From the NCBI GenBank assembly GCA_013177805.1, contig JABLXU010000006.1:1-64000 (forward strand): 64,000 bases of DNA, written 5' to 3'. Below the pieces are notes generated by a model. It worked only from the letters and a program-made list of their open reading frames with translations, was not told where the DNA came from and did no database searches. A program made the position numbers and the translations under genes. The stretch's first letter is position 1; each line of letters opens with the position of its first letter. Shown in pieces: positions 52,082 to 62,724 of this stretch. Source of the DNA: Candidatus Omnitrophota bacterium (GTDB lineage: Bacteria > Hinthialibacterota > Hinthialibacteria > Hinthialibacterales > Hinthialibacteraceae).

Positions 52082-55000
52082 AGTGCGGCCGGCCGGAATC
52101 TCTTTGGGTATCTCTTTTTTGGGCGTTTTTATATGGTTGGCCCTAGGGGGCGTCCATCCCGCCGCGGGGCAAGACGAGACACCGCAGATCTTTTTCGTCT
52201 CCATCACCGGCTCTCCTTCTTTCCCCAACGGTCCGGTCCCGGTGTTGCTCCGCTGGTATGCCAGCACGGATGCTATTCCATTCCGCCGGTTCGCCCTCTA
52301 CCGGAAAACAGGGGCGGCCGATTCGTCATCGCCTTTGGAAGCGCTGACCCTGACCGGGAAGTTACGTGAATCCGCCCTGATCCGCAGCATCCTGGAACAT
52401 CCGTCCAATCAGCGGGCGTTGGATGATCTGCTCGCATTGCTCGACGACATGTATGAAGAGCCGGTAACCCGGGACAATTATGCCGAGCCGTTGATCCGGA
52501 TTTTAAACGGGGATCCAACGTGTGACACCTGCGCGCTGCGGGCCAACATGCTCGTGCAAGCCAACTATGCCATCGCGATCATCGAAGGGTGGGGGTACCT
52601 GGACGCGGTGGCGCCGGATACATACACCTACGAACTGCGCGCGACGGAAGGGACAGCGGGCTCGGAGCCAATCATCGGCCGGGTTTCCGTCAATGCCCGG
52701 CGCCCGACCCGGCTTCCGGCGCCGCAGCAACCGGTGTTTGTCGATATCCCCGGCGAGCGGGGGCACGCAAAGGTGTACCTCCAATGGGCCATGGGGGATG
52801 CACTCACGGAGCAGCGTTCGGCCATGTTTGGGTACAACGTGTACCGGGGGGAGGGCGATCTCGGGGGAATCCCGTTCAATGAACTGATGGAGCTGGGCGC
52901 GATCCAGCAAATCAACGCGGTTCCCATTTTACCCCCGGCGGAATACGCGGTCAGCGGGGAGGAATCCAACACCTATTTCTTCCGCGATGACAATCAAACC
53001 CTAACGGATCAGGGAATTGAAGGCGAACCCTTCTCCCCCGGCGAGGTCTATACCTATTGGGTGGCCGCCCGTGATTTGTTAGGGCAAAATGGAGAGATCA
53101 GCCAGCCCCGGGTGGTCACCGTGCCGGACAAGCAAGCCCCCCAGATTCCCGCAAACGTGCAAATCAAACCCGTCGAGACATCCCATGGAGACCGTCTGCT
53201 CTTGACCTGGAGCCGGAACCATGACGATACCCAGCGTTACAATATTTACCGGTTCCGGCAATACAACCACGCCGGCCATCGCGAGCCGCTGGCCCCGGTC
53301 GATGGCCTGACGGAAGGCCGGATCGGCAGTACAGACCAACCCGCCACCGGCGATCCCGCCTATCAAGACACCAGCCTCCAACGGCCCCAGCACGAAAACA
53401 AGGCCTTTTGGTACACGGTTACCGCCGTGGACGCGTGGGGCAACGAATCGTTTCCATCGTCCCCGGTACGAGGCATTCTATTTGATGAAACCCCGCCCGG
53501 CCCACCGGCCCGGGGGCAGATATGCCTCAATCAGACCGTCTGTGATGTTCAGAATATCGCGTTGACGGCGGAACCAGGGAATGGGGAACCATTTCAGATC
53601 ACTTTTTTTGTCAGAAACCATTCTTCGAGGCTAACCCACCTGAGCATCGTGCGGGTGGTGGACCCAGAGACCGCCACCCATCTTCAGGTGCCGCTGCTCC
53701 AGGCGCTTTATCGCGGCCCTTTTGACGCCCAGGGTCAAGTGATAGTCAGCGACACGTTCCATCTTTCGGAGGTCAAGCGATTGCCTCAGTATCACATCCA
53801 AGCGGGACAAGGGGGAACAACCATCTGCCAGTTGACGCTGCCGGACCAAGCCCATCTGGCAATGTATGTTGAGCAAATCCACACCAAAGGCCATCTGATC
53901 TGCGCCATCGATCTTTCCACGCGGATGGAACCGGTTTGCCTTCCGTTCCAGGCGGGGACGGAACCGCACATGCCCGTGGATGAGGATGGAAACCTGGTCC
54001 CGGTGGTCATGCAATTCCAACGGGAGACCGAAGACGCCAAGGGGATCATCCTTTACCGCAGCCTCAATTGCCAAGACTTTTACGCGGCCGGCCAAGCGGA
54101 CTTCGACGAAAACGGCCAGGCACAGATCGCGGACGATTACGCGCCCCAGCAGGGCGGGCGGGTCTGTTACGCGGTGCGGGCGGTGGACGAAAACGATAAT
54201 CAAAGCATCCTGATGTATATCCCTACGGCAGTGGCGGTCGCCCCCGCGGGAGAAACCATCCGGCCTTCGATGCAATCCGCCACTCCGGCAGGAAACCCGG
54301 ACTCTCCCGCTGTGCTGGTCCAATGGTTTTCGCCCCCCTATGGGTTATCGCATTTCCGGTTGTATTTCTGTTCGGGAAACAATTTCGATGAAACGGCCCC
54401 CAACGTGGCTGTAAATTCGAACCAATATACCGTGGATGAGGAAACCAGCCTCTTCCAGACCGTCATTTCCTCGATTCAAGAGGGGGGATATCACCCGCCG
54501 GAGATCAATCGGACCTATTCTATTTACTGTAAAGCCTACATGCAGAGCGGCGAAGAACGGATCAGTCCCAATGGCGTACTCTTCCATTGGTCCGCCGCCC
54601 CTGAGCCGGGGGACTACCCGGCCTGGCCCGCCAGGCCCCTGCCGCCCGAATCCGGAGACTTGGTTGTCACGTTGTTCGAATACAACGCCGCTGATCCCAA
54701 TCCCAACCGGCAGGGAGTGGGGATCTTGCTGGGGGAACGAGTCAATATCCTCCAGGGGTACACCTATGGGATCGAGTTTCCTTTTCAAGTGTTCCGCCGC
54801 CGGGTGGATAAACCCGGCTATTCTTTCGTGCAAGTCAGTCCATTGCTGGAAACCATCCGCCGTGGAGCCGATGGAGAGGTCATCGATCCTTTCTTTTTGG
54901 AAATCACCCAGCAAACTCCCTCCCATGTGGACCCATTCCAAAAAGCCAGCCTCTACTTTCTCGATCGTTCGAATTTGATCCAAGGGGCGAAATACGAATA

Positions 55001-55082
55001 CAAAATCGTGCTGCTGGACTCAAGGAATGGGGAGATCAAAGCCGTGCGCGGGCCCTCCCAGCCCATCGAGGTGACCAACTAA
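52062..55082 (+). CDS. Secreted protein with fibronectin-like repeats
   Basis: 1006 residues with a signal peptide (ending near PAAGQDE). Several fibronectin-III-like modules follow: QIFFVSITGSPSFP with RWYASTDAIPFRRFALYR, then VYLQWAMGDALTEQ with FGYNVYRGEGD, then ANVQIKPVETSHGDRLLLTW with RYNIYRFRQ and VTAVDAWGNESFPSS, and later ILYRSLNCQDFYAAG. These YxxYR motifs are typical strands of such modules. The start lies 20 bp before the end of the previous gene. It is probably a surface or extracellular structural protein. Confidence 0.75.
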   Translation: MKPIADKVRPAGISLGISFLGVFIWLALGGVHPAAGQDETPQIFFVSITGSPSFPNGPVPVLLRWYASTDAIPFRRFALYRKTGAADSSSPLEALTLTGKLRESALIRSILEHPSNQRALDDLLALLDDMYEEPVTRDNYAEPLIRILNGDPTCDTCALRANMLVQANYAIAIIEGWGYLDAVAPDTYTYELRATEGTAGSEPIIGRVSVNARRPTRLPAPQQPVFVDIPGERGHAKVYLQWAMGDALTEQRSAMFGYNVYRGEGDLGGIPFNELMELGAIQQINAVPILPPAEYAVSGEESNTYFFRDDNQTLTDQGIEGEPFSPGEVYTYWVAARDLLGQNGEISQPRVVTVPDKQAPQIPANVQIKPVETSHGDRLLLTWSRNHDDTQRYNIYRFRQYNHAGHREPLAPVDGLTEGRIGSTDQPATGDPAYQDTSLQRPQHENKAFWYTVTAVDAWGNESFPSSPVRGILFDETPPGPPARGQICLNQTVCDVQNIALTAEPGNGEPFQITFFVRNHSSRLTHLSIVRVVDPETATHLQVPLLQALYRGPFDAQGQVIVSDTFHLSEVKRLPQYHIQAGQGGTTICQLTLPDQAHLAMYVEQIHTKGHLICAIDLSTRMEPVCLPFQAGTEPHMPVDEDGNLVPVVMQFQRETEDAKGIILYRSLNCQDFYAAGQADFDENGQAQIADDYAPQQGGRVCYAVRAVDENDNQSILMYIPTAVAVAPAGETIRPSMQSATPAGNPDSPAVLVQWFSPPYGLSHFRLYFCSGNNFDETAPNVAVNSNQYTVDEETSLFQTVISSIQEGGYHPPEINRTYSIYCKAYMQSGEERISPNGVLFHWSAAPEPGDYPAWPARPLPPESGDLVVTLFEYNAADPNPNRQGVGILLGERVNILQGYTYGIEFPFQVFRRRVDKPGYSFVQVSPLLETIRRGADGEVIDPFFLEITQQTPSHVDPFQKASLYFLDRSNLIQGAKYEYKIVLLDSRNGEIKAVRGPSQPIEVTN

Positions 55083-58000
55083 TGAATCGTTTCCTCTTCT
55101 TCCCCTGGATGATCCGCCTCCCGCTGATTCCGCGTTTTTTCTGGCTGGGTGGTTGGATGATGTTGCCCATCGCTCTCGCCGGCGCGCAGGGCTATCCCCT
55201 CCTGAAACCGGCTGATGTCAATGCGGACGGCTATAGCGACCTCGTTTTTTACGATGGTTCGGGCCCGGTGGTCATTTTAATCAATCAGAAAGACGGTACG
55301 TTTACCGCGGCCTCTCAGTTTTTTCCCCAAGGTACTCCGGTCAGGGAAATACGCCCGGTGCCGGTCACCAGCCGGACCAGCGCGGATTTGCTGCTCTTTT
55401 ACCCGGAGTATGCCGCGATGGAATGGAGGAAAAACGCGGATTATGCCGTGATGGAACCTGTCGTCCAGAGCCCAGGCGCCGGGGCGGAAGCCATCGCCGC
55501 GGGATTTTCCACTCAAGCGGCCGTGGCCATGGGTTTTTCTGGATCCCGGACCATTGCCGTGCTCGAACGCGCCGTCCAAGGCTGGGATGTCCTTCCAACC
55601 CTCGCGGCTGATGATCCGGTGTGGGATTTGCAGTTCATCGATCTCGATCAGGACGCGTCGGACGAGTTGCTGGCCTTGTGCGGCGCGGAACAGCAAACCA
55701 TGAAAATCTACAAAAGGACCAGCCGTTTTTTGCGCGGGGAATGGAGCCTCGACCGGCACATCGGCCTCCATGGGTCCGGCTATCGGCGGTTTCACGCGGG
55801 GCACTGGAATGAGGATGCCCAGCTGGATCTATTCCTCTGGAACGCTGAAACCGGGCAACTCGTTCTTTCTCTGTTGGGCGCGCCCCGCCTTCAGTCCGAG
55901 AGGTTGCCGGCCGTTAATCAGATAGCCCCCGCCGATCTGAATGGCGACCATCTCCTCGACCTTCTCATTCTTTCTCCCAATCCCGTTTCTCTGACTTGGT
56001 TGCGGAACAGCGGCGGACGGTTTTCTTCAATCGTGATCCGCACCGAATTGCCGGAAATCCAAAAATTCACTACCGGATATTTTACTCAAACCGCACAATT
56101 GGAAGTATTTCTCCTTGGAAAGAATGCCGATGGCTTTCCATATGCCATCCTTTCAGGATTCGATACCGGCAAATTCCAAACTCTCAGTCAAGGCCGCCTC
56201 CAAGTTCCCGAGGCCTTATCCGGCGGGGAGAATGAAAATGTGCTGATCATCAAAACGGAGGATTGGGTCAACGGCGAGCCGTATATCTATCGTTCGTTCC
56301 ATATCCCCGGCTGGACCACGGGGATCGCTTCCCTGGCCGCGGATTTATCCCAAATGTTTGTCAAGCGGGAACGGTTCAGCGAAACCGGATTGACCGCGGC
56401 AAGCGATCAGGCCATCCCCTTATCCGGACTCGGGGAAGACTTGTCCCAATACGTGGTGCAATTCAATCAAATCGCGCCGGATTATTCCCATCTCTCCTTG
56501 CATCCGCCCCGTTTCTACAGTCCCCTGGCGTTGGACATCGCCCCGCCCGGGGGAGAATATCAACGCGCGATCACCGTGGAGCCCATCGCGGACGAAGCGG
56601 CCCAAATTTTCTACCGGATCGGATCCGAAGCCTGGCGGCCCTGCCACGAACCGATCGTTCTCTGGGAAGACACCGCCATTTCTTTCTATGCCCAGGCGCA
56701 AATCCAAAAGCAATTCCTCTATAGCCCGGTCCTCCACCGTTCGTACCGGTTCCCAGGGGGCCCTTCTCAGGATAGCGATGGCGATGGCATCCCCGACCGC
56801 CTGGAATCCGCGTTCCAGTTACCGGTGCTCTCGCGGACCTTCGATTATGACGGCGACACGTGGAATGACCTGGAGGAATTGATCCGGGAAAGCAATCCTT
56901 TGGATAAAAACAGCGTTCCAAAAGACCGGGATTCGATTCCATCCCACACCTTTCCCAACCGGAAGATACTGGGCGATGGCTGGAGCGACTTCGATGAAAC
57001 CGCCCGCCGGACCGACCCAGCCGATCCCCTGTCCTTCCCTGCCGCGCCCAGCCTGGATGTCGCGGAATACGAACTTACATTAAACTTGGGCGCGTCGCTG
57101 CAAACGCTCCCGTTCCCATTTTCGCTCAGCCAGGGATCGGTGCTTTCGGTAGACCATCTCACCGGCGACCGTGTGCTACGGACTGAATATGAGAACCACC
57201 CGTGGCGGTTTCGGTTGCCCGGCCATCAGCCGCTGATCGTCCGCGCGCGGGAACGCTCCAATCCATCGCTGGTACTCCTGGATTATTCTCCCTCCCATGT
57301 CCCCTACTGGAATCCCGCGCGGGAATACGACGGCCGGCAGACTCCGGCGGAGTGGCTGGCGAAGCTTCGGCAAAAAATCACGGCAGAATTTTACCTCGAA
57401 AGAAGCCAAACCATCGACCTGGAAACCACGGCGGCGGTGCTGGCCTTTCAATTCTGGATGATTCGCGAATGGCATGAAAACCAGCCCGCGCAATGGGGCG
57501 GCCAGGTGAAATTCCCGCGGCCGGATCCCCTGAGGGAACTTCAACGGCGCTATGATTTGGACGCCGTGTACGCGCATATCCAAAATGGCCTCCGCGCGAC
57601 CTCCTGGCCCGTCATTGTCCACAAGGCGTTCGTGTGGGCGCAAGCCAATCCGTATCCCGATAGCGTCGACACTGTTTTGCACCATCTATTGCTGCGGCAA
57701 CCGGTCCCGGACCGGCGGCTTCCCCCGGATATCACCGAGGCAGCCGCCGATCAAGCCATCCAGGATTTAGCGGCCTTATTTTCCACCGTGCCGGATTTGG
57801 TCATCGACGCGGATGGAACCCTGGCTTGGCAAGACCGGCAGGTTCTTTTTACCCCTTCCACAGGCGGGACTTCCATAGTGCTCGCGGAAGGATGGAACTT
57901 CACCCCCGGCGCGGCCGTTCATCTGAAAGGAACAATCCAACGGCAAAGCCAACAGGCAGGATGGCCTCGTATTCGGGTTGAAAGCCTCGCGTTGCTCGAT

Positions 58001-59395
58001 GAGGAATCCCCGTGGATTTGGAGCGACCGGGATGAAGATGGTCTGCCGGACGATTGGGAAGATTACTATTTTGCATATACCGGCGCCGATCCCCGGCACG
58101 ATCCGGATGCCGATGGCCGGACCAACCGGCAAGAATATGAGGAGCGGACCCATCCGTACGAGTCTCGTGGATGGCTCCCGCGGCCCACGCCTACGCCGAC
58201 CACCACTCCGGCGCCTTCTCCAACCCAGCAGCCTGTCCCCTCTCCCTTCCCCAAATCGCCGCTGGAGGTCACCCGGCGGTTTGATTTCGAGCAAGATTCC
58301 CTGGCCGGCGAAGGCTTCACCCCCGTCCCGGGGGGATTCCAGGGATGGAGTCCCGGACGTGTGCATATCGGGGAGAACACTGAAAGCGGGCTTTCCTCTG
58401 ATTTCCGGAAAGGCGCGTTCTTGCAGTGCGGTCCGGGGGAGGTCATGCTGTTAGTAAGCCAGCCTGTTTTGGTGGGTAAAAATCCGGTCTTCGTGCGGAT
58501 TACGGTTAAAGCCGGCAGCCCCTTCGGGCAATTCGCCGTCGCGGTATTGGACGGCGATTACAATGGCTCGATCGCAACGTGGATTCCTGCCAATACCCGG
58601 CATCTGGAAGCCACGATGCATCAAATCACCTGTCTCTATGAGCCCGTGAACAGCGATACGATTGTGATCGTCGTCCAACTTTTCACTCCCGGCGACGTTC
58701 AACAGACCGTCGAAATGTATATAGACAATATCGAAATTCTTCCCTTTGAACGGGGGATCCCCATCGCCGGCCGCAATTTGGGCATCACTCCCCTGACGTC
58801 CCGGCGGGATGGATGGTTCCAGCCCGCTCCTACGGGGACAACACCCACGCCGGCGGCCGAGTATACGTTCGACCAAGCCACTTTGGCCGAAGCCCAATGC
58901 CTGGAATATCCCGGCGGATTCAGTCCCTATCCCGGAGGGGAATCGGTCTTGGGCGGGATTCCAAGCGGTCTCAATGACGCAATCAGTAATGGCAGAGGCT
59001 TGATCTTCACCTGCGATCCGGGGGAAAACCAACTCATTCTGGGCTATCCCCCTGTCGAAGCGGGACCTTATCCCGTCTTGCTCAAATGCATGGTCCAAAC
59101 GACGTCCCCCGAAGGGCAATTAGCCCTCGCCGCGTTGGATGGCTCCCACAGCGGTTCCATCGCCACATTCATCCCCAGCGATACGGCTTTCATGACCGGG
59201 CAGTATCAACCCGTCTGCCTTGTGTTCCAACCCACGGATACCACAACCGTCTCCCCCGTGCTGCAGTTGTATGTCCCCCCAACCGCACGCGGCCGGGTGA
59301 CCGCCTATGTGGATAACCTGCAAATCATCCCGATCCGGCCCACGGACCGGTTGGAGGCGCAATGGGTCAGCCGAAGGAGCCCGAATCCGGACTGA
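55082..59395 (+). CDS. Secreted VCBS/FG-GAP, Ca-binding-repeat protein
   Basis: 1437 residues. Signal peptide to about 36; FG-GAP/VCBS-like repeats (about 40-360: ADVNADGYSDLVFYD, ADLNGDHLLDLLIL); a chitobiase-like module (about 480-560: IFYRIGSEAWRPCHEP); thrombospondin-3-type Ca sites (about 562-645: DSDGDGIPDRLE, DYDGDTWNDLEE; and about 981-1025: DRDEDGLPDDWED, DPDADGRTNRQEY); a Pro-Thr linker (about 1033-1060); and two copies of a C-terminal domain (about 1061-1230 and 1258-1421) sharing D/SGS-ATWIP or -ATFIP and YIDN/YVDN strands. It starts within the stop of the previous gene (TAATG). Confidence 0.8.
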   Translation: MNRFLFFPWMIRLPLIPRFFWLGGWMMLPIALAGAQGYPLLKPADVNADGYSDLVFYDGSGPVVILINQKDGTFTAASQFFPQGTPVREIRPVPVTSRTSADLLLFYPEYAAMEWRKNADYAVMEPVVQSPGAGAEAIAAGFSTQAAVAMGFSGSRTIAVLERAVQGWDVLPTLAADDPVWDLQFIDLDQDASDELLALCGAEQQTMKIYKRTSRFLRGEWSLDRHIGLHGSGYRRFHAGHWNEDAQLDLFLWNAETGQLVLSLLGAPRLQSERLPAVNQIAPADLNGDHLLDLLILSPNPVSLTWLRNSGGRFSSIVIRTELPEIQKFTTGYFTQTAQLEVFLLGKNADGFPYAILSGFDTGKFQTLSQGRLQVPEALSGGENENVLIIKTEDWVNGEPYIYRSFHIPGWTTGIASLAADLSQMFVKRERFSETGLTAASDQAIPLSGLGEDLSQYVVQFNQIAPDYSHLSLHPPRFYSPLALDIAPPGGEYQRAITVEPIADEAAQIFYRIGSEAWRPCHEPIVLWEDTAISFYAQAQIQKQFLYSPVLHRSYRFPGGPSQDSDGDGIPDRLESAFQLPVLSRTFDYDGDTWNDLEELIRESNPLDKNSVPKDRDSIPSHTFPNRKILGDGWSDFDETARRTDPADPLSFPAAPSLDVAEYELTLNLGASLQTLPFPFSLSQGSVLSVDHLTGDRVLRTEYENHPWRFRLPGHQPLIVRARERSNPSLVLLDYSPSHVPYWNPAREYDGRQTPAEWLAKLRQKITAEFYLERSQTIDLETTAAVLAFQFWMIREWHENQPAQWGGQVKFPRPDPLRELQRRYDLDAVYAHIQNGLRATSWPVIVHKAFVWAQANPYPDSVDTVLHHLLLRQPVPDRRLPPDITEAAADQAIQDLAALFSTVPDLVIDADGTLAWQDRQVLFTPSTGGTSIVLAEGWNFTPGAAVHLKGTIQRQSQQAGWPRIRVESLALLDEESPWIWSDRDEDGLPDDWEDYYFAYTGADPRHDPDADGRTNRQEYEERTHPYESRGWLPRPTPTPTTTPAPSPTQQPVPSPFPKSPLEVTRRFDFEQDSLAGEGFTPVPGGFQGWSPGRVHIGENTESGLSSDFRKGAFLQCGPGEVMLLVSQPVLVGKNPVFVRITVKAGSPFGQFAVAVLDGDYNGSIATWIPANTRHLEATMHQITCLYEPVNSDTIVIVVQLFTPGDVQQTVEMYIDNIEILPFERGIPIAGRNLGITPLTSRRDGWFQPAPTGTTPTPAAEYTFDQATLAEAQCLEYPGGFSPYPGGESVLGGIPSGLNDAISNGRGLIFTCDPGENQLILGYPPVEAGPYPVLLKCMVQTTSPEGQLALAALDGSHSGSIATFIPSDTAFMTGQYQPVCLVFQPTDTTTVSPVLQLYVPPTARGRVTAYVDNLQIIPIRPTDRLEAQWVSRRSPNPD

Positions 59396-59449
59396 CTGTC
59401 CCCACCGATGGGCCGTTGGCCGCCTTGCGGGACGTTGAACACACCGCTC

Positions 59450-60277
59450 TCAGCCCCTTTTGATTTCACTCCCTTCTTTGTCCGCCAGCATTGTGACCTC
59501 CCCCACGCGGCATTCGATCAGCCGATTCTCTTCCAAGCGCACGGTGACCGTATTTTTGATATAGTTGAATTGCTCGAGCACGCCGGACCCGTGGGGGGTA
59601 TCCACTCGCGCGCCGAATGCGGGCACACTGCGCCGGGCCTCGACATAATCGTCCACTTCGTACGACAGGCAGCACATCAGCCGGCCGCAAAGGCCCGAGA
59701 TTTTGGTAGGATTCAGGGCGAGGTTTTGTTCCTTGGCCATACGGATGGTGATCGGCTCGAACTTTTGTAGAAACCGCGAGCAGCACAGTTCCTGCCCGCA
59801 TATGCCGTACCCGCCGAGTTTCTTGGACCGGTCGCGCACCCCGATCTGGCGCATTTCGATGCGCGTGCGATAGGCCGAAGCCAAGTCCTTGACCAGTTCG
59901 CGGAAATCGATGCGGTTGTCAGCGGTGAAAAAAAAACGCATCTTTTTCCCGTCGAAAGACCGTTCGACGGCGGCCAATGCCATGGGCAGTTGACGCTCGC
60001 GGACTTTTTCGAGGCAAAAACGAAACGCTTCCCGCTCGATGACGCGGTTGGCACGGACCACCTCGAAATCCGCCGCTTGCGCGGGAGCCAGCACAAAAGC
60101 CTCGGCCGCGGGCGGCAATGCCTCTTCCCATGTGTACGGCGGGGATTTGACCTTGGCGAATTCCCGATCGCCATCCACTTCCACCAAGCAGTAAGACGGC
60201 GGCCGGAGATCCAGCGGCGCCTCCCGAAACCGGGCGGTCATGCGCCGGTCACGGATTTTGATATCAATCACATCCAT
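59450..60277 (-). CDS. ricT: PSP1-domain protein (RicT/YaaT family)
   Basis: 275 residues with the PSP1 domain cysteines GGYGICGQELCCSRFL and ISGLCGRLMCCLSYE, which bind an iron-sulfur cluster in the RicAFT complex that helps RNase Y. The ATG at 60277 is preferred; a TTG at 60289 would add 4 residues. No ricA or ricF partner is seen here. Confidence 0.85.
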   Translation of the reverse strand: MDVIDIKIRDRRMTARFREAPLDLRPPSYCLVEVDGDREFAKVKSPPYTWEEALPPAAEAFVLAPAQAADFEVVRANRVIEREAFRFCLEKVRERQLPMALAAVERSFDGKKMRFFFTADNRIDFRELVKDLASAYRTRIEMRQIGVRDRSKKLGGYGICGQELCCSRFLQKFEPITIRMAKEQNLALNPTKISGLCGRLMCCLSYEVDDYVEARRSVPAFGARVDTPHGSGVLEQFNYIKNTVTVRLEENRLIECRVGEVTMLADKEGSEIKRG

Positions 60278-60561
60278 CGTGTTTTCCAATCAACGATTCC
60301 ACCTGGAAATCCGCACCGGTTGCCGGCGTCACACGCAGGCCGTTCGCTGCCGGGAATCGGGAACAGGAAGGTTCAGGGGCGGCCAGGAAGAATCGGGTTT
60401 TTTGCATGGAAATAGGGTACCACGATATTGATTAAATCAAAGATTCCCACCCCGGGATGGTTTGCCCCCTAGGGGAATCCGGAACGGACGCTCACTGGAA
60501 CCCGCGCCCCGTCCTGCTATAATTCTACAAAATCCTATATCCGAAACGGGATCCGAATCCG
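60278..60561. other. Divergent promoter region
   Basis: 284 bp between ricT and rimO. I see no further gene and no clear repeat. Confidence 0.4.
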
Positions 60562-61953
60562 ATGCAACCCTTTGATTACGGCCGGCCTTCCCCCAAGCCC
60601 ACGCAGAGCCCCAACCGCGTGTTGAAATATCATCTGACCTCGCTTGGGTGTCCGAAAAACCTGGTCGAAAGTGAGGAGATGATGGCCCGGCTGGCCCTGT
60701 CCGGCATGGTGCTGGTGCACGATCCGGAAGAAGCCGACTTGCTGGTGGTGAATACTTGCGGTTTCATCGGACCGGCCAAGGAAGAATCGATCGACGTCAT
60801 CCTGGATCTCTGCCGCATCCGGCAGGAAAATCCCTGGCAACGGCTGGTGGTGGTCGGCTGCCTGGTGCAGCGTTACCGGAACGAATTGCGGGAAGAACTG
60901 CCGGAAGTGGATGCCTTCGTGGGCGTGGAAGACAAAGACGCCTTTCTCAAGGTGGCATGGGAAGCGGTGGGACAAAAACCGGTGAACACCTATCAGTCCC
61001 CGTTTCCTTACGCGCCCCGTTTGTTGACCACCCCCCCGCATATGGCCTACTTGCGGATCTCGGATGGATGTTTCCACAATTGCAGTTTTTGCGCGATTCC
61101 CGCCATGCGCGGCACGTTGCGCTCGCGGCCGATGGAGGAGATCGTGGCCGAAGCCAAGGGACTGGCCGCCGGGGGCGTCAAGGAGCTGGTCATCATTTCG
61201 CAGGACACCACGTCGTATGGGATTGACCTTTACAAACGCCTGGCCCTTACGGATTTGCTGGCCCATCTGGAAGAGATCGACGGCATCGAGTGGATCCGCC
61301 TGATGTATCTATATCCCCACTTGATCGACCGCCGGTTGGTCCATTATTTCGCCCGTAGTGAAAAACTCGTTTCGTACGTGGATATGCCCATCCAGCACAG
61401 CGATCCCTTCATTCTGAAATTGATGAAACGGGGCGCGACCGATGTGCATATCAAGCGGGCGGTGCACCGGTTGCGGGAAGTCCGGCCCAATATGACCTTC
61501 CGGACGACGGTGATCGTGGGCTTTCCGGGCGAGAAGAATCATCATTTCCAAAACTTGATGCGCCTGTTGGAGGAACTGGATTTCGACCGCGTGGGGGCCT
61601 TTATGTATTCCCGCGAGGAAGGAACCGAGGCCGCGGCCCTGCCCAATCATGTGTCGGACCGGATCAAGGAAAAACGTTACCGCACCGTGATTGACTGGGC
61701 CTCGGACCGGGCCCTTGCCAAGAATGAAAAATTGATCGGCAGCATGCTCACCGTGCTGATCGACCGGCCTGACCCGGAAGGGGACGGCTACTGGGGACGT
61801 TACTCCGGACAAGCGCCGGAAATCGACGGGCAAGTGCATGTGCGTGGCGACAAATTGATCACGGGCCGCTTTGCCCCGGTGCGCATTACGGCGGCGGATG
61901 AAGAAAACCTGTACGGCTACGTCAATACCGACATTACCATCGTCCGCGAATAA
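60562..61953 (+). CDS. rimO: Ribosomal protein S12 methylthiotransferase
   Basis: 463 residues, MTTase family. An N-terminal UPF0004 cluster (LTSLGCPKNLVESE and ADLLVVNTCGF), the radical SAM motif DGCFHNCSFCAIPAMRGTL and a C-terminal TRAM domain. RimO methylthiolates an aspartate of ribosomal protein S12. It is 11 bp upstream of pgpA. Confidence 0.95.
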   Translation: MQPFDYGRPSPKPTQSPNRVLKYHLTSLGCPKNLVESEEMMARLALSGMVLVHDPEEADLLVVNTCGFIGPAKEESIDVILDLCRIRQENPWQRLVVVGCLVQRYRNELREELPEVDAFVGVEDKDAFLKVAWEAVGQKPVNTYQSPFPYAPRLLTTPPHMAYLRISDGCFHNCSFCAIPAMRGTLRSRPMEEIVAEAKGLAAGGVKELVIISQDTTSYGIDLYKRLALTDLLAHLEEIDGIEWIRLMYLYPHLIDRRLVHYFARSEKLVSYVDMPIQHSDPFILKLMKRGATDVHIKRAVHRLREVRPNMTFRTTVIVGFPGEKNHHFQNLMRLLEELDFDRVGAFMYSREEGTEAAALPNHVSDRIKEKRYRTVIDWASDRALAKNEKLIGSMLTVLIDRPDPEGDGYWGRYSGQAPEIDGQVHVRGDKLITGRFAPVRITAADEENLYGYVNTDITIVRE

Positions 61954-61964
61954 GGAATCTCCTC

Positions 61965-62465
61965 TTGAAATCACTCCCTCCCCAATGGATGAACGCTACG
62001 TGGACGCAAAAAACGGCTTATCTCATTTCGACCACCGCATGCACCGGACATTGGCCGGTATCGGGCACCTGGGGCGCGCTGGCGGCTTGGGCGTTGCATA
62101 CCTGGCTGTTTCCCCGCGCGCTGACTTTGGCCCAATGGCCGGTGGCGTTGACAATATTGCTGGGCGTGACCGTAATCGGCATCCTTTGCGCCGAAAGCAC
62201 AGAGCGGCTGACCGGTGTCAAGGACGATCCGAGGGTAAATGTGGATGAAGTGGCCGGATATTTTTGGGCGGTCTTGTTTTTACCGGCGGGCTGGCAGTAT
62301 ACAGTTCCCGCGTTTTTTCTGGCCCGGGTCTTCGACATTCTGAAACCCCCGCCGGCCTACCGGTTTCAACACCTGCCCGGGGGTGTGGGAATCATGCTTG
62401 ACGACCTGATCGCCAGCCTGTACGCGCTGGGAGTTATGCACGGTATATGCTATTGGTTTGGGTGA
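61965..62465 (+). CDS. pgpA: Phosphatidylglycerophosphatase A
   Basis: 166 residues, four membrane helices. The family motifs are PRVNVDEVAGYFWAVLFLP and FDILKPPPA with GGVGIMLDDLIAS. It makes phosphatidylglycerol. The TTG at 61965 has AAGGA nine bases upstream; an ATG at 61989 is the alternative. Confidence 0.93.
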   Translation: MKSLPPQWMNATWTQKTAYLISTTACTGHWPVSGTWGALAAWALHTWLFPRALTLAQWPVALTILLGVTVIGILCAESTERLTGVKDDPRVNVDEVAGYFWAVLFLPAGWQYTVPAFFLARVFDILKPPPAYRFQHLPGGVGIMLDDLIASLYALGVMHGICYWFG

Positions 62466-62724
62466 GGAATGAAAAGGATTTTCCACAAGCCATTCCCATT
62501 TCAAGCGAAAAACCCATACCCGAAGCCGGCGGCCGATGATTCCGAACAGCAGCCTAGGATCCCAAATGGCAGCCCATGGACTGACGCGTTTCGCTATGGG
62601 CTGCCCGGATGCCAGCCGCGATGCGCACGTCCGGACGAGTAGAGCGGGTCACTTGGATAAGGGCTTGCCTGACTACCGGAGCAGGATATAATGCAACCAT
62701 CCTCACCGAACAAGATTGCATAAT

